DNA from: Synergistaceae bacterium
GTDB taxonomy: Bacteria > Synergistota > Synergistia > Synergistales > Aminobacteriaceae
Reading direction: 5' to 3'
NCBI GenBank assembly: GCA_017443945.1
Contig: JAFSXS010000008.1
Span: forward strand, 1-34,169
DNA length: 34,169 nucleotides
The translations under genes were made by a program, and so were the position numbers. The notes below the pieces were generated by a model. The model did not search any database and was not told the DNA's origin. It saw only the letters and a list, made by a program, of their open reading frames with translations. This document shows, piece after piece, positions 1-8,174 of this stretch (its first letter is position 1; each line of letters opens with the position of its first letter).

Positions 1-219
1 CTTAAAGCATGGAATTTACGGGGACATTCTGAAGGAGTATTATTTCATTCTGATCGTGGAACACAATGTACTTCTGATGAATTCCGACAATGACTCGATA
101 GCATAAATTTTTCGCAATCACTTTCAAATACTGCTTGTCCATATGATAAACGTCCTCATAGTGCTAATAATGGACTTTTTCCTCATGAGAAAGAAGCAGA
201 ATTTTGGACAAAAAATTAA
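1..219 (+). pseudogene. IS3-family transposase (OrfB) C-terminal remnant
   Basis: Reading frame 1 from the window edge gives a sequence containing FHSDRGTQCTSDEF, the HSDRGxQYTS block around the second catalytic Asp of IS3/IS150-type integrase-fold transposases, followed by QSLSNTACPYDKRPHSAN, which corresponds to the QSMSxxGxPYDNAxxE block. The frame is broken by TGA at 91-93, and the region of the last catalytic Glu is degenerate. The stop is TAA at 217-219. The 5' part lies outside the window. I infer a dead insertion-sequence fragment. The next 25-40 bases probably contain its right end, abutting the phage fragment on the other strand. Confidence 0.8.
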
Positions 220-244
220 CTAATTTTAGTTTTTTATGTCCACT

Positions 245-874
245 TTATTGACTATTATCCACCGGGCGTTTGTCTTCGTCATTGCAGACATCAAATACAG
301 CGTCAAGAATTTCTTGCGTCGGCAAATCACCGCCAGCCATTAACGGGTAAATATTCACGTGTCCGGGCTGTGTTTCCGGAGGGCCGATAACAGCAACGTC
401 AATAATATTTTGATGAGCTGACCTCGCGTAAAATTCATATGCACCCGTCGGGCCTGCAACAGAAAAACTTTCGGGCGCAATTTGTATACGTTCTCTAAAA
501 TTTTCGTCTGACTCTGTGTCGCTTCCGCCGTAAGATTCATCAATATTTTCTACTTTCATTTCATACGGGAACACATCAACGAGCCTGCGAATCTGTCCTG
601 CAAGAAAATAATTTCCTTGAGTGCCTGACTCTGTGCATTCTGCTGTAACTGTAATTTTCTGTTCGCCTGCTGGAATTTCTACCGTTTCAGTTGTCGCAAA
701 TAAAATATTTCCGCTGTATTCAGGTGATACCCTTGTGCCTTCAGGAATTATTACGGCCTCGTCTTGAATATCTGACAACGTGAATTTTAGCGCGGTCATA
801 GCCTTTGATGCTTCAAGCCGTGTAACTCCGATCAACGCTCCTATATGATCGATCGAGATAATCGCCGTCTGCAT
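245..874 (-). pseudogene. Phage baseplate assembly protein J-like fragment, truncated at both ends
   Basis: The 209-codon frame resembles the middle of P2 gpJ / Mu gp47-type baseplate wedge proteins. Visible features are DHIGALIGVTRLEASKA near the N-terminus, the beta-rich stretch IIPEGTRVSPEYSG, the block SDENFRERIQIAPESFSVAG, and the C-terminal GHVNIYPLMAGGDLPTQEI and DEDKRPV. Full gpJ proteins have roughly 80 more residues in front and several dozen behind. Here a stop codon lies two codons upstream of the first ATG, and the match ends abruptly at RPV, after which the last codons appear to come from the adjacent IS end. No other phage gene is visible nearby. It is most simply a relic of a contractile-tail prophage or tail-like particle cluster, cut by the IS3-type insertion. 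Confidence 0.75.
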
Positions 875-1105
875 AAGCTAACAAATTTTGTTTTGCCACG
901 TAATCTATCATACATAACCGACTATCATGAATTATATACCAAGCTGCTTATTATGTGTGTAAATTTTATTTCGTTGAACCATCCTAAAGCATGACCTAAT
1001 ATAATAAATATTACTGTAGTCCCCTAAATGAATCAATATAAATGTCCCTGAAGCCCTTATGACTCGTTGAAATAAACTTCTTCGGAATTATGTATAATAT
1101 ATTAT

Positions 1106-1761
1106 GTGAAGAGAATAGAACAAATATCGGACAAAAAATTTCAGAGACTTTTCGGTGTCGAACGTAATACTTTTTTATTATGCTTGATAAATTAAATCAA
1201 CAATTTATAGAAAACCATAAAAATGGAAGACGTCAGCCTAAGATTAATACATTGAATAATTTATGCATATTCTTAACTTATTATCGCAATTACCGTACTA
1301 TGGAAGATATTGCAAACGAATATGAAATATCCGTAAGTACAACATATGACATAATAAAACTTGTAGAAAAAACTTTGTGCTCATGTAAAGAATTTAAGCA
1401 GAGCGAACTACCATTATCAGAACATACATGTGTAATAGCAGATATAAGGTTATCAGGGTATCAGAAAGATTCATAAAATAGTCTTCATCCAATAAAACGC
1501 AGAAAAAAAGTTCTACTCACTGATAATCAGAAAGCATATAATCGCTTAAGATTTGTCATAGAGCGAGTAAATGGCATTCTTAAACGCTTTAGGATATTAT
1601 CATCAAAATATAGAAGCTCAACTCAAAATTTTATAATTACATTCTCTTTGATATGTGGGTTATATATGTCATGCATAAAATTTACTTTCCGAAAGTGTTC
1701 AAATCATTTGTCAAGCCCTCCAGCAGAAACATTTTTACTTCTCTACACAATCACATATTAG
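1106..1761 (+). pseudogene. Degenerate IS5-family (ISL2-like) transposase with frameshift, stop and internal deletion
   Basis: The first segment can be read from GTG 1106 as VKRIEQISDKKFQRLFGVER, the usual N-terminal helix of this family. A one-base frameshift near the T-run before position 1180 moves the reading to the frame that starts at ATG 1180. That frame carries a helix-turn-helix segment (YRTMEDIANEYEISVSTTY). It stops at TAA 1474-1476, but the same frame continues to 1761 with RLRFVIERVNGILKRFRIL, the signature around the last catalytic Glu of IS5 DDE transposases. Between VIADI and SGYQ most of the catalytic core (first and second Asp regions) is missing, so the copy is an internally deleted, inactive derivative. 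I could not identify terminal inverted repeats or a target duplication. Confidence 0.8.
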
Positions 1762-1763
1762 GG

Positions 1764-1791
1764 AAAAACTCCCCTGTTATGACTCAGGAGA
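1764..1791 (-). terminator. Intrinsic terminator overlapping the end of the small membrane protein gene
   Basis: On the minus strand CTCTCCTG pairs with CAGGGGAG (one G-T wobble) around a short loop, followed by five T. The 5' arm lies inside the last codons of the gene and the stop codon sits in the loop, so the coding end and the terminator overlap. Confidence 0.65.
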
Positions 1792-2196
1792 GCTGTTATT
1801 TTTTTGCTTAGTGTGATAAATAAGACTTCCCAAAAAATAAAATGCCGTTACTGCCAAACAAGTAAGAGCGAAAAATGGAGCTGTCTTAAGTGTCATAAAA
1901 TTTTCAGGCCAGCACACATAAAAATTTATGCAGAAAATTATAATTCCGTAAAGCACATAAAAAATTTTTGAACGCTTGATATTTAAATAAATTCCTGCTG
2001 CTATAACAAGACTCGATATTATCAAGAATAACGGCAGCATCTCAGGTGTAAATACATTTTTCAGCCACCATGAATTTTTCAGGACAAAATATCTATACAT
2101 CCCCATTTTCATGCCTGAATAGTATTCAAGAGCGCATAAAACAGGCATCCCTATTACAGCACAAAGAAGTGAAAGCACAGAAAAAATTAATCCCAT
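1777..2196 (-). CDS. Small integral membrane protein of unknown function
   Basis: The product is 139 residues with about four hydrophobic helices (roughly residues 4-22, 50-70, 77-95 and 104-126) and a polar, serine-rich tail. I recognise no family and see no catalytic motif. It starts four bases after the stop of the upstream secreted rhodanese-repeat protein and is followed directly by a terminator, so the two form a two-gene unit. Association with sulfur transfer at the membrane is possible only by context. A short loop rich in Trp, Tyr and Met lies between the first two helices. Confidence 0.6.
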   Translation of the reverse strand: MGLIFSVLSLLCAVIGMPVLCALEYYSGMKMGMYRYFVLKNSWWLKNVFTPEMLPLFLIISSLVIAAGIYLNIKRSKIFYVLYGIIIFCINFYVCWPENFMTLKTAPFFALTCLAVTAFYFLGSLIYHTKQKNNSSPES

Positions 2197-2200
2197 GACG

Positions 2201-3553
2201 TTATTTAAATCTCGGTTTCTGATCGCCGGTTAAAAACGGATTTGCAGGATCGCTCGACCATTCGTACCAGCCTCCGTCATAAATCCATATAGTCGGCCAG
2301 CCAAGCACATAGAAATCAAATGATATTTCCGCAGCTCTCCAGCCTGTACCGCAATATGTTGCGATTTCATTTCCGCGCCTAATGCCCCATTCGTTCCAAA
2401 GTGCTGTGATTTCATCGCCGTTTCTCATTGTTCCGTCGATATTCTCAAAATCTGATACGCCCGCTGAGCCTTCGTGTCCGCAATGTCCCCATACGTCTCC
2501 GGAAATTCTGCCCTTCAAGTCCCAGCCTGCATAACCGGAAACCTCGCCGATCTGTTCTTCCCATGTCCTAATACTTACGAGTCTGCCGTTGGGATTCTCT
2601 AAAAGTTTTTTAGCTTCCGGCAAGTCAAGAATCAATTCACGATTAAGCGGGACTTCTGCTCCGAAATCTTTTACAGGTTCTTTCGGGGTTGACTCTGTTG
2701 TAACGGGAAGACCTGCCCTTTTCCACGCGTTAAAGCCTCCATCAAGAAGTCTGACATCCTGAACTCCGCAATACATCATTATCCATGCAATTCGAGCAGC
2801 TGCCATATTTTGAGTCGTGCTGTAAAGTACTACAAGTGTATCTTTTGTGATTCCGTTAGCTTCAAGAACTTTTTTCAACTGTGAATCTGAAAGACGATTC
2901 CAAATAGGCCCCTCCTCAAATTCATCGGTGTTAATGTGAATAGTTCCTGGAATATGGCCGTTTGCGTAAGAGGTTTTCTCTTCTCCCCAGCTTGCCTCAA
3001 AAACTTTAAACGGTCTTCCATCGTAATTATCAACTTTTCCGCCCGACATTAACGAATTAAGCCACTCCGGATATACATATAATTCATAGCGGGGGTAGCT
3101 CTCCATCGGAATTAACTCATCAGCCGTCCACACTTCAGCAGGAACAGAGAATAACAAAACTTTTTTTGCGCCTGCATTCGTAAGAGCCTTCTCAAGCCGT
3201 GCGATTTCTTCATCATTAGGACTCCCATAAAGAATTATAGTTTTACCCTTTAAATCACCTTTTCTAGCGACTATTTCTGCGAGTCTTGAATCATCAGCAA
3301 GTTTCAGCCACGATATTGGAAAATCTGACGCGCCTTTAACGTGTCCGCCTCTGACTGCTCCGTCAATTTTCCAGCCCTGATAAGCTGCTTCAGACCGTAA
3401 ATCCAGGAATAAAACATCAGACTTTCCGATATTTGCCTTAAATTCGTCGAGTGAGCTGATATTTTCAATTCCAAATGCAGGGAAGAGCGAGAGACAAGAA
3501 AAAATTATTACTGCCGAAAAGTAAATAACGCTATGTTTCATAAATTTTTGCAT
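2201..3553 (-). CDS. Secreted triple-rhodanese-domain sulfurtransferase-like protein
   Basis: The product is about 450 residues with a Sec-type signal peptide (charged start, hydrophobic core, cleavage likely near FPAFG). Three rhodanese-like modules follow: about residues 33-140, 150-285 and 300-440. Only the third has a catalytic Cys loop, ATYCGTGWR, with Cys at about residue 401. The equivalent loops of the first two read LYGSPND and LYSTTQN and have no Cys, so they are probably structural or regulatory. Thiosulfate or 3-mercaptopyruvate sulfurtransferase (SseA-like) activity outside the cytoplasmic membrane is the likely role, and the donor is unknown. I chose the ATG at 3553 because AAGGAG lies nine bases upstream; the ATG at 3562 directly abuts that Shine-Dalgarno sequence. 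It is co-transcribed with the small membrane protein downstream. Confidence 0.85.
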   Translation of the reverse strand: MQKFMKHSVIYFSAVIIFSCLSLFPAFGIENISSLDEFKANIGKSDVLFLDLRSEAAYQGWKIDGAVRGGHVKGASDFPISWLKLADDSRLAEIVARKGDLKGKTIILYGSPNDEEIARLEKALTNAGAKKVLLFSVPAEVWTADELIPMESYPRYELYVYPEWLNSLMSGGKVDNYDGRPFKVFEASWGEEKTSYANGHIPGTIHINTDEFEEGPIWNRLSDSQLKKVLEANGITKDTLVVLYSTTQNMAAARIAWIMMYCGVQDVRLLDGGFNAWKRAGLPVTTESTPKEPVKDFGAEVPLNRELILDLPEAKKLLENPNGRLVSIRTWEEQIGEVSGYAGWDLKGRISGDVWGHCGHEGSAGVSDFENIDGTMRNGDEITALWNEWGIRRGNEIATYCGTGWRAAEISFDFYVLGWPTIWIYDGGWYEWSSDPANPFLTGDQKPRFK

Positions 3554-3724
3554 AATGAACATCTCCTTATTTGTATAAGATAAAATTTAGTGAATATTAT
3601 CAAAGGATTACAAGAAATAATATAATTATTTTAGCTATTAGAATGAAAATTTTTTCTGCATTGTATCACACGTGCTAGAATTTAATCATAATCTCACGAG
3701 CGAAAGAAGGAATATTTTATCATC

Positions 3725-4987
3725 ATGCGGAATCTTAATCAGGACATGCACGAAATAATTAATAATGCAATAAAAGCCGTCTTACCTGAGTCAGCCGTCA
3801 AAGAAGCACTACAACGCAAAGACTTTCAAGCAAGACTCAACAAAGGCCGCTTAATAGTCGCGTCAATCGGCAAAGCAGCGTGGAGAATGGCAAAGGCTGC
3901 AAGTGATATTTTGGGCGCAAAAATTTCCGGTGCAGTAATAACTAAATACGATCACTCAATGGGCGATATTCCAGGACTCGAAATTTTCGAAGCAGGACAC
4001 CCCGTTTTAGACGAGAACACTTTATCAGGCACAAGGGCATTACTCGAACACGTGAAAAATTTGACCCCTGATGATACAGTTTTATTTCTTGTCAGCGGCG
4101 GGGGTTCGGCACTCTTTGAACTTCCTGCAGAGGGCGTGACACTTTCCGACATGAAGGACGTAACGAGTCAATTACTCGCTTGCGGGGCTGATATTGTCGA
4201 GATGAACACCATACGAAAACATTTATCAAGCGTCAAAGGCGGAAGATTTGCGAAATTGTGCGAGCCAGCTAAAATTTTTATGGTCGTCTTGTCTGATGTG
4301 TTAGGCGATAGACTCGATAGTATTGCGTCGGGTCCTGCTTGGCCGGATGAGTCTACGAGTGATGAAGCACTTGCAATCGTGAAAAAATATGATTTGCACC
4401 TCAAGCCCGAATTAATAAAAATTTTGTCGCACGAGACCCCCAAAAAATTAGAAAATGTTACAGCAATAATAACCGGAAGTGTTACAGCTTTATGTGAGGC
4501 AGCAAGCAATATCGCAAAGTCAAAAGGTTATACGCCTTTAGTACTTACTACTACTATGACATGTGAAGCGCGCGAGGCAGGTTCATTAATGGCAGCAATC
4601 GCACGGGAAATAAAAACGTCAGGCCGTCCCGTAAAAGCTCCTTGCGCGATAATTGCAGGCGGTGAAACAGTTGTTCATTTGACCGGCAAAGGCATGGGAG
4701 GACGTAATCAAGAATTTGCGTTATCAGCAGCTCAGGGCATATCAGGACTCGACAACGTAGTAATTGCTTCGTTAGGTTCAGACGGCACAGACGGCCCAAC
4801 AGACGCAGCCGGGGGAATCGTCGACGGTCAAACAGAGTCAAAGCTCAAAGCCGCAAAAATTTCTATCAGCGAGACCCTGAAAAATAACGACGCTTATAAC
4901 GCACTCAAAGCCGCCGACGCACTATTAATGACCGGCCCGACAGGAACTAATGTAAATGACGCAGCTATTTTGTTAGTGAGCGATTAA
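3725..4987 (+). CDS. Glycerate 2-kinase (MOFRL/GckA-TtuD family)
   Basis: The product phosphorylates D-glycerate with ATP, giving 2-phosphoglycerate, and feeds glycerate from serine, glyoxylate or hydroxypyruvate into lower glycolysis. The 420-residue length is typical. The N-terminal glycerate kinase domain carries the nucleotide loop FLVSGGGSALFELP at about residue 119 and later SDVLGDRLDSIASGPAWPD. The C-terminal MOFRL domain shows GGRNQEFALSAA and ends with GPTGTNVNDAAIL, the motif that names the family. It is divergent from the rhodanese gene, and its last four bases overlap the end of the convergent ROK kinase gene, so no terminator separates the two. A GAAGGA Shine-Dalgarno sequence lies upstream, at somewhat long spacing. 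Confidence 0.92.
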   Translation: MRNLNQDMHEIINNAIKAVLPESAVKEALQRKDFQARLNKGRLIVASIGKAAWRMAKAASDILGAKISGAVITKYDHSMGDIPGLEIFEAGHPVLDENTLSGTRALLEHVKNLTPDDTVLFLVSGGGSALFELPAEGVTLSDMKDVTSQLLACGADIVEMNTIRKHLSSVKGGRFAKLCEPAKIFMVVLSDVLGDRLDSIASGPAWPDESTSDEALAIVKKYDLHLKPELIKILSHETPKKLENVTAIITGSVTALCEAASNIAKSKGYTPLVLTTTMTCEAREAGSLMAAIAREIKTSGRPVKAPCAIIAGGETVVHLTGKGMGGRNQEFALSAAQGISGLDNVVIASLGSDGTDGPTDAAGGIVDGQTESKLKAAKISISETLKNNDAYNALKAADALLMTGPTGTNVNDAAILLVSD

Positions 4988-5922
4988 GAATTTCTGCTTG
5001 CCATTGCTGCACCGATTAAACCGGCTCTATAACCAAGTGTGCAAGTTACGATTTTTGCGGCAGTAGGCTTTAATCCCTCGTAGATTTCCGACATAACTTT
5101 TTCGCGGAGGGGTACTAACAATTTTTCGCCCTGATTTGCTATTCCTCCGCTTAAGCTGATTATTTCGGGATTCATTCCGTTGATTAAATTCGCAAGTCCG
5201 CATGCAAGATATGAAATATATTCGTCAATAACTTTTTTTGCGATCTCACAATTTTTTTCTGCTGCATCGAATACAGTTCGTCCGCTGATTGTGCCTTCAA
5301 GTCCGGCAGTGTGAGCTAAAATACTTTCGGGATTATGTTTTATTGCTTCAGTCGTTGAGATAATTAAACCCGTTGCAGATGAATATGACTCCCAGCAGCC
5401 TTTACGACCACATTTGCAGGGTCTGCCGTTTTTGTGAATTACCATATGGCCAAATTCAGAGCCGCGAAAAATTTTATCGTTGATTACGATTCCGACTCCG
5501 ACTCCTGTTCCGAGAGTTATAATTATCACTTTTTTTGCACCTTTTGCGCTTCCTGCGACGACTTCACCGAGTGCTGCTGCGTCTGCGTCGTTCTCAAGAG
5601 TTACAGGAATCCCCAGCGCCTTACTCATTTTTTGTGCTAAGTGAAAATCTTTCCAGCCTAAATTATTATTGTAAATGACGCTTCCTGTTGAATAATCAAT
5701 CATTCCGGGCGTACCGATTCCAGCAGATTTTATTTGCGAGGGCTTGAGCTGTGAGTCATCGATTAATTTTTTCACAGTATTTATAATATCCTGTAAAACT
5801 GTATCCTGCGGTCTATCTGCTCCGGTTGGGATTGAAGACTCTTTTATGATTTTGCCGTCGTCGTTAATTATTCCTGCTTTAATGTTTGTGCCGCCGACAT
5901 CGACTCCGATATAATACGCCAT
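4984..5922 (-). CDS. ROK-family sugar kinase (glucokinase-like)
   Basis: The 312-residue protein has the ASKHA phosphate-binding loop DVGGTNIKAGI at residues 8-18, the catalytic Asp in ENDADAAALGE (Asp112), the second phosphate loop TLGTGVGVGIVI and the ROK zinc site His159 with CKCGRKGC (Cys169, 171 and 176). These identify a cytoplasmic ATP-dependent hexose kinase, most probably glucokinase. There is no N-terminal helix-turn-helix, so it is an enzyme and not an Nag/Xyl-type repressor. N-acetylated sugars remain possible substrates. AAAGGAG lies a suitable distance upstream of the ATG. It converges with and overlaps the glycerate kinase gene by four bases. Confidence 0.93.
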   Translation of the reverse strand: MAYYIGVDVGGTNIKAGIINDDGKIIKESSIPTGADRPQDTVLQDIINTVKKLIDDSQLKPSQIKSAGIGTPGMIDYSTGSVIYNNNLGWKDFHLAQKMSKALGIPVTLENDADAAALGEVVAGSAKGAKKVIIITLGTGVGVGIVINDKIFRGSEFGHMVIHKNGRPCKCGRKGCWESYSSATGLIISTTEAIKHNPESILAHTAGLEGTISGRTVFDAAEKNCEIAKKVIDEYISYLACGLANLINGMNPEIISLSGGIANQGEKLLVPLREKVMSEIYEGLKPTAAKIVTCTLGYRAGLIGAAMASRNS

Positions 5923-6050
5923 TGTTAAAGACTCCTTTGCGAAAAAATTTTACGTGAAATAATTATAACTGTTTCGCGTGAATACTTGTGAAAAAATTTC
6001 GTCCATAAAAAAATTTTTTTCTTTGTGAATAATTGCGATTTCTATTGTGA

Positions 6051-6087
6051 GATTAACTTTTTGTAGTTGCAAATGTAGTTGTAAAAT
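6051..6087 (+). repeat. Dispersed repeat with internal 12-base direct repeat (copy 1)
   Basis: The segment GATTAAC-TTTTTGTAG followed by TTGCAAATGTAGTTGTAAAAT recurs almost exactly at 24575-24612. Inside it TGTAGTTG occurs twice, 12 bases apart. It lies in the 255-base divergent region between the ROK kinase and ApbE genes, upstream of apbE. Its function is unknown; a protein-binding site or a piece of a degenerate mobile repeat are both possible. Confidence 0.7.
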
Positions 6088-6177
6088 ATTTTTCCTGAAT
6101 GAATGATTTACACAGGAAAATTATATCACTGTATAATAATTTTATCTTGCAAATTTACAGAATGGGAGAAATTTTTT

Positions 6178-7203
6178 ATGCGGCGAAAAATTTTTATAGC
6201 TTCACTCTTAATTTTGGCCGGGCTGCTTTCGTGGTATCTTGCGCCAATTCCTGAACACGAGAAAAACGGTTTTGCAATGAATACTATTATACGCATTATG
6301 ATTCGTTCTCGTGATGATAACGCATTAAATGACGCTTATAATTTGCTGGCTAGACTCGATAAAGCACTATCAATGTACAACAAAGAGTCAGAAATTTCGC
6401 GTATAAATTCATTTGCGGGCAGTGAAAAATTTTCTGCGTCCCCTGAAGTAATCGAGGCCGTGAAAGATTCCCGCAGAGTTTATGACCTGACAGACGGAAT
6501 ATTTAACCCGTTAATAGGAGCTGTAACGCGCTTATGGAAGATTAACGAGGCTGATAAAATTTTGCCCTCACAAGAAAGTCTTGACGCTGCTATAAAGTTG
6601 AGTGCGATAAATAATTTAGAGATCGGCGAAGATTATATTTATTTGCGTGAAAATGGCTGCGTTATTGATTTAGGAGGAATTGCGAAGGGTTATGCGAGTA
6701 AAAAAATTGCTGATTTCCTCAAGAGTCGAGGTGTTGAGTCAGGAATTATAGATTTAGGCGGAAATATTTACGCGATAGGACTCAAAGAAAATAACGAGTC
6801 ATGGAATATCGGAATTAGAGACCCTCTCGAACCTTCCGGGAGTCCTGCTGTTGTTCTTGCAGTGAGTGATACTTCTGTTATAACGTCCGGAAATTATGAG
6901 CGTTACAAAATTGTTGACGGCAAAAGATTCTCGCACTTCTTTGACCCTAAGACGGGAGAGTCAATTCAGAGCGATTTATTATCAGTTACGATTATTTCGC
7001 CGGATGGGAGTCTTGCTGACGGATTAGCAACGGCCTTCATGATAGCAGGTAGTGAACGCGCAATAAAATTATCGCAAAAAATTTCGTCAATGCCGGGGAT
7101 AATATTAATTCGCCAAAATTCTAACGGTGCACCCGAAATTTTAGCAAGCAGCAATCTCAAAGACTCCATCAAGCGCACAAAATATCCGGTGAAAATGTTC
7201 TGA
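6178..7203 (+). CDS. apbE: FAD:protein FMN transferase, ApbE family
   Basis: ApbE enzymes cleave FAD and attach FMN through a phosphoester to Thr or Ser of target flavoproteins (for example Nqr/Rnf subunits or extracellular reductases), using Mg2+. The roughly 341-residue protein shows the family blocks DGIFNPLIGAVTRLW, IDLGGIAKGYASKKIADFL, IIDLGGNIYAIG, FSHFFDPKTGE and the metal-site region SLADGLATAF. I start at ATG 6178, where GGGAGA precedes at good spacing, and not at the earlier ATG 6103. The N-terminus is a single hydrophobic anchor or signal without a lipobox Cys, unlike many ApbE lipoproteins, so the enzyme is probably membrane-anchored and faces outward. No target flavoprotein is obvious next door, although an exported nitroreductase lies about 9 kb downstream. 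Confidence 0.93.
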   Translation: MRRKIFIASLLILAGLLSWYLAPIPEHEKNGFAMNTIIRIMIRSRDDNALNDAYNLLARLDKALSMYNKESEISRINSFAGSEKFSASPEVIEAVKDSRRVYDLTDGIFNPLIGAVTRLWKINEADKILPSQESLDAAIKLSAINNLEIGEDYIYLRENGCVIDLGGIAKGYASKKIADFLKSRGVESGIIDLGGNIYAIGLKENNESWNIGIRDPLEPSGSPAVVLAVSDTSVITSGNYERYKIVDGKRFSHFFDPKTGESIQSDLLSVTIISPDGSLADGLATAFMIAGSERAIKLSQKISSMPGIILIRQNSNGAPEILASSNLKDSIKRTKYPVKMF

Positions 7204-7210
7204 TGTTTTT

Positions 7211-7250
7211 CCGCCGCCGAGCGGGGTGGGTGGGTGGGAGCGAGGCGGCG
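7211..7250. repeat. GC-rich hairpin enclosing a four-run G-quadruplex motif
   Basis: Between convergent apbE and the DUF4365 gene, CCGCCGCC (7211-7218) can pair with GGCGGCG (7244-7250). The loop contains G4-T-G3-T-G3-T-G3 at 7223-7238, a textbook single-base-loop quadruplex motif. There is no T-run on the 3' side in either direction, so it is not a standard intrinsic terminator, but it could still block polymerase or limit read-through. Confidence 0.7.
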
Positions 7251-7256
7251 ACGGCG

Positions 7257-8150
7257 TTAAACTCTTTTATACAGCTGAAATTTTAAGCCCGACTCATATT
7301 CATTCCCGTACGAAATATTTTGATTCGAACTCGGAAATATTCCCCTGCAAATATATGGCTCTGCTGCTAAGAAAGATTTTCCCAGTGAATTTAATTCGAG
7401 CTTAAATCTGAATCTCGCAATCTCTCCCGACTCAATCACATATGGTGCTAAAGTGTTTGTGTCGAAATCATGAAAATTTTTCGCGCTGTAAAACTCTTCA
7501 TCAATCGACATAGACGCCCACGGAAATAACCCCGGCAGACTCAAAACTTGCGGGACATCCGGACTCGTTTCAAACGGCCATTGATAGACTCCTCCGTCGG
7601 GACCCGGTATGCAGATTCGTAAATTTCCGCGTGATGACGGCTGATTAATCCATTCGTCAAGCTCTAAGAAAATTTCACGTCCTGTGCTGATTAATTCAAT
7701 TAAAGCCTTATCGAGTGCAAGACGCGCTAAATATGGACTCGTGCAAGTTAAATTTGCGATTCGTCGTGCTGCCTCGTCGTTGTATTCGTTCTCGTAGGGG
7801 ATAATTATTTCCCATTTACGGCCGGCAATTTCTAAATTTTCTGTGCTGACTGACTCCCAAAAAATTTTATTTCGTTCGTGTTCATAGACCATTATTACGA
7901 CCGGCAAAGAATGTTGCAGCCAATAAGCAGCAATTTCTGTATCGCCTCGAATTATGTAACCTCTTGCTGATTTGTCGGCCTCTTCTGATGTACAGACTCG
8001 CAGACCCACGACTCTGGGATTCTCGCCTGTTATTTCGAGATGAGCATTTAAACCCGTTGAGCCTTCACGCTGAGTCCTGAAAATTAAATTTTTCATTGAA
8101 GCCGTTAATCTGTCTGCCGTATATAGTCCTAATCTTTTAATCTCGTTCAG
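7257..8150 (-). CDS. DUF4365-domain protein of unknown function, probable CTG start
   Basis: The N-terminal half matches the DUF4365 pattern: a leading helix, REGSTGLNAHLEI in place of the usual DxGIDxxxE, a small domain with GDTEIAAYWLQHSLPVVIMVY, and then an insoluble-looking C-terminal half that I do not recognise. DUF4365 has a restriction-endonuclease-like look (an acidic-residue and QxK-type core), but here the core residues are not clearly kept, so I make no activity claim. The first in-frame ATG (8096) has no Shine-Dalgarno sequence and would drop the leading helix. The frame continues upstream through LNEIKRLGLYTADRLTAS to CTG 8150, which has AAAGGGG about nine bases ahead. That start lies 25 bases after the dnaG stop, which suggests co-transcription with dnaG. 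Confidence 0.6.
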   Translation of the reverse strand: MNEIKRLGLYTADRLTASMKNLIFRTQREGSTGLNAHLEITGENPRVVGLRVCTSEEADKSARGYIIRGDTEIAAYWLQHSLPVVIMVYEHERNKIFWESVSTENLEIAGRKWEIIIPYENEYNDEAARRIANLTCTSPYLARLALDKALIELISTGREIFLELDEWINQPSSRGNLRICIPGPDGGVYQWPFETSPDVPQVLSLPGLFPWASMSIDEEFYSAKNFHDFDTNTLAPYVIESGEIARFRFKLELNSLGKSFLAAEPYICRGIFPSSNQNISYGNEYESGLKFQLYKRV

Positions 8151-8174
8151 CTTTCAACACCCCTTTGTATGCAA

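Noticed and set aside
91-93. TGA read as an amino acid in the IS3 frame
   Set aside because: Other genes in the window (for example rapZ) end at TGA, and the fragment is degenerate elsewhere, so it is a stop mutation.
4554-4841. Antisense frame inside the glycerate kinase gene
   Set aside because: It is a shadow of a strongly conserved enzyme, with no ribosome site and no recognisable product. The same holds for the other overlapping frames inside pepM, gltX, rlmB and yidC.
5923-6177. tRNA or riboswitch between the ROK kinase and apbE
   Set aside because: I found no cloverleaf, T-loop consensus or recognisable riboswitch core. Only AT-rich sequence and a dispersed repeat are visible.
6103-6177. 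Upstream ATG start for apbE
   Set aside because: It would add 25 residues ahead of a normal signal/anchor and lacks a ribosome site; ATG 6178 has GGGAGA at good spacing.
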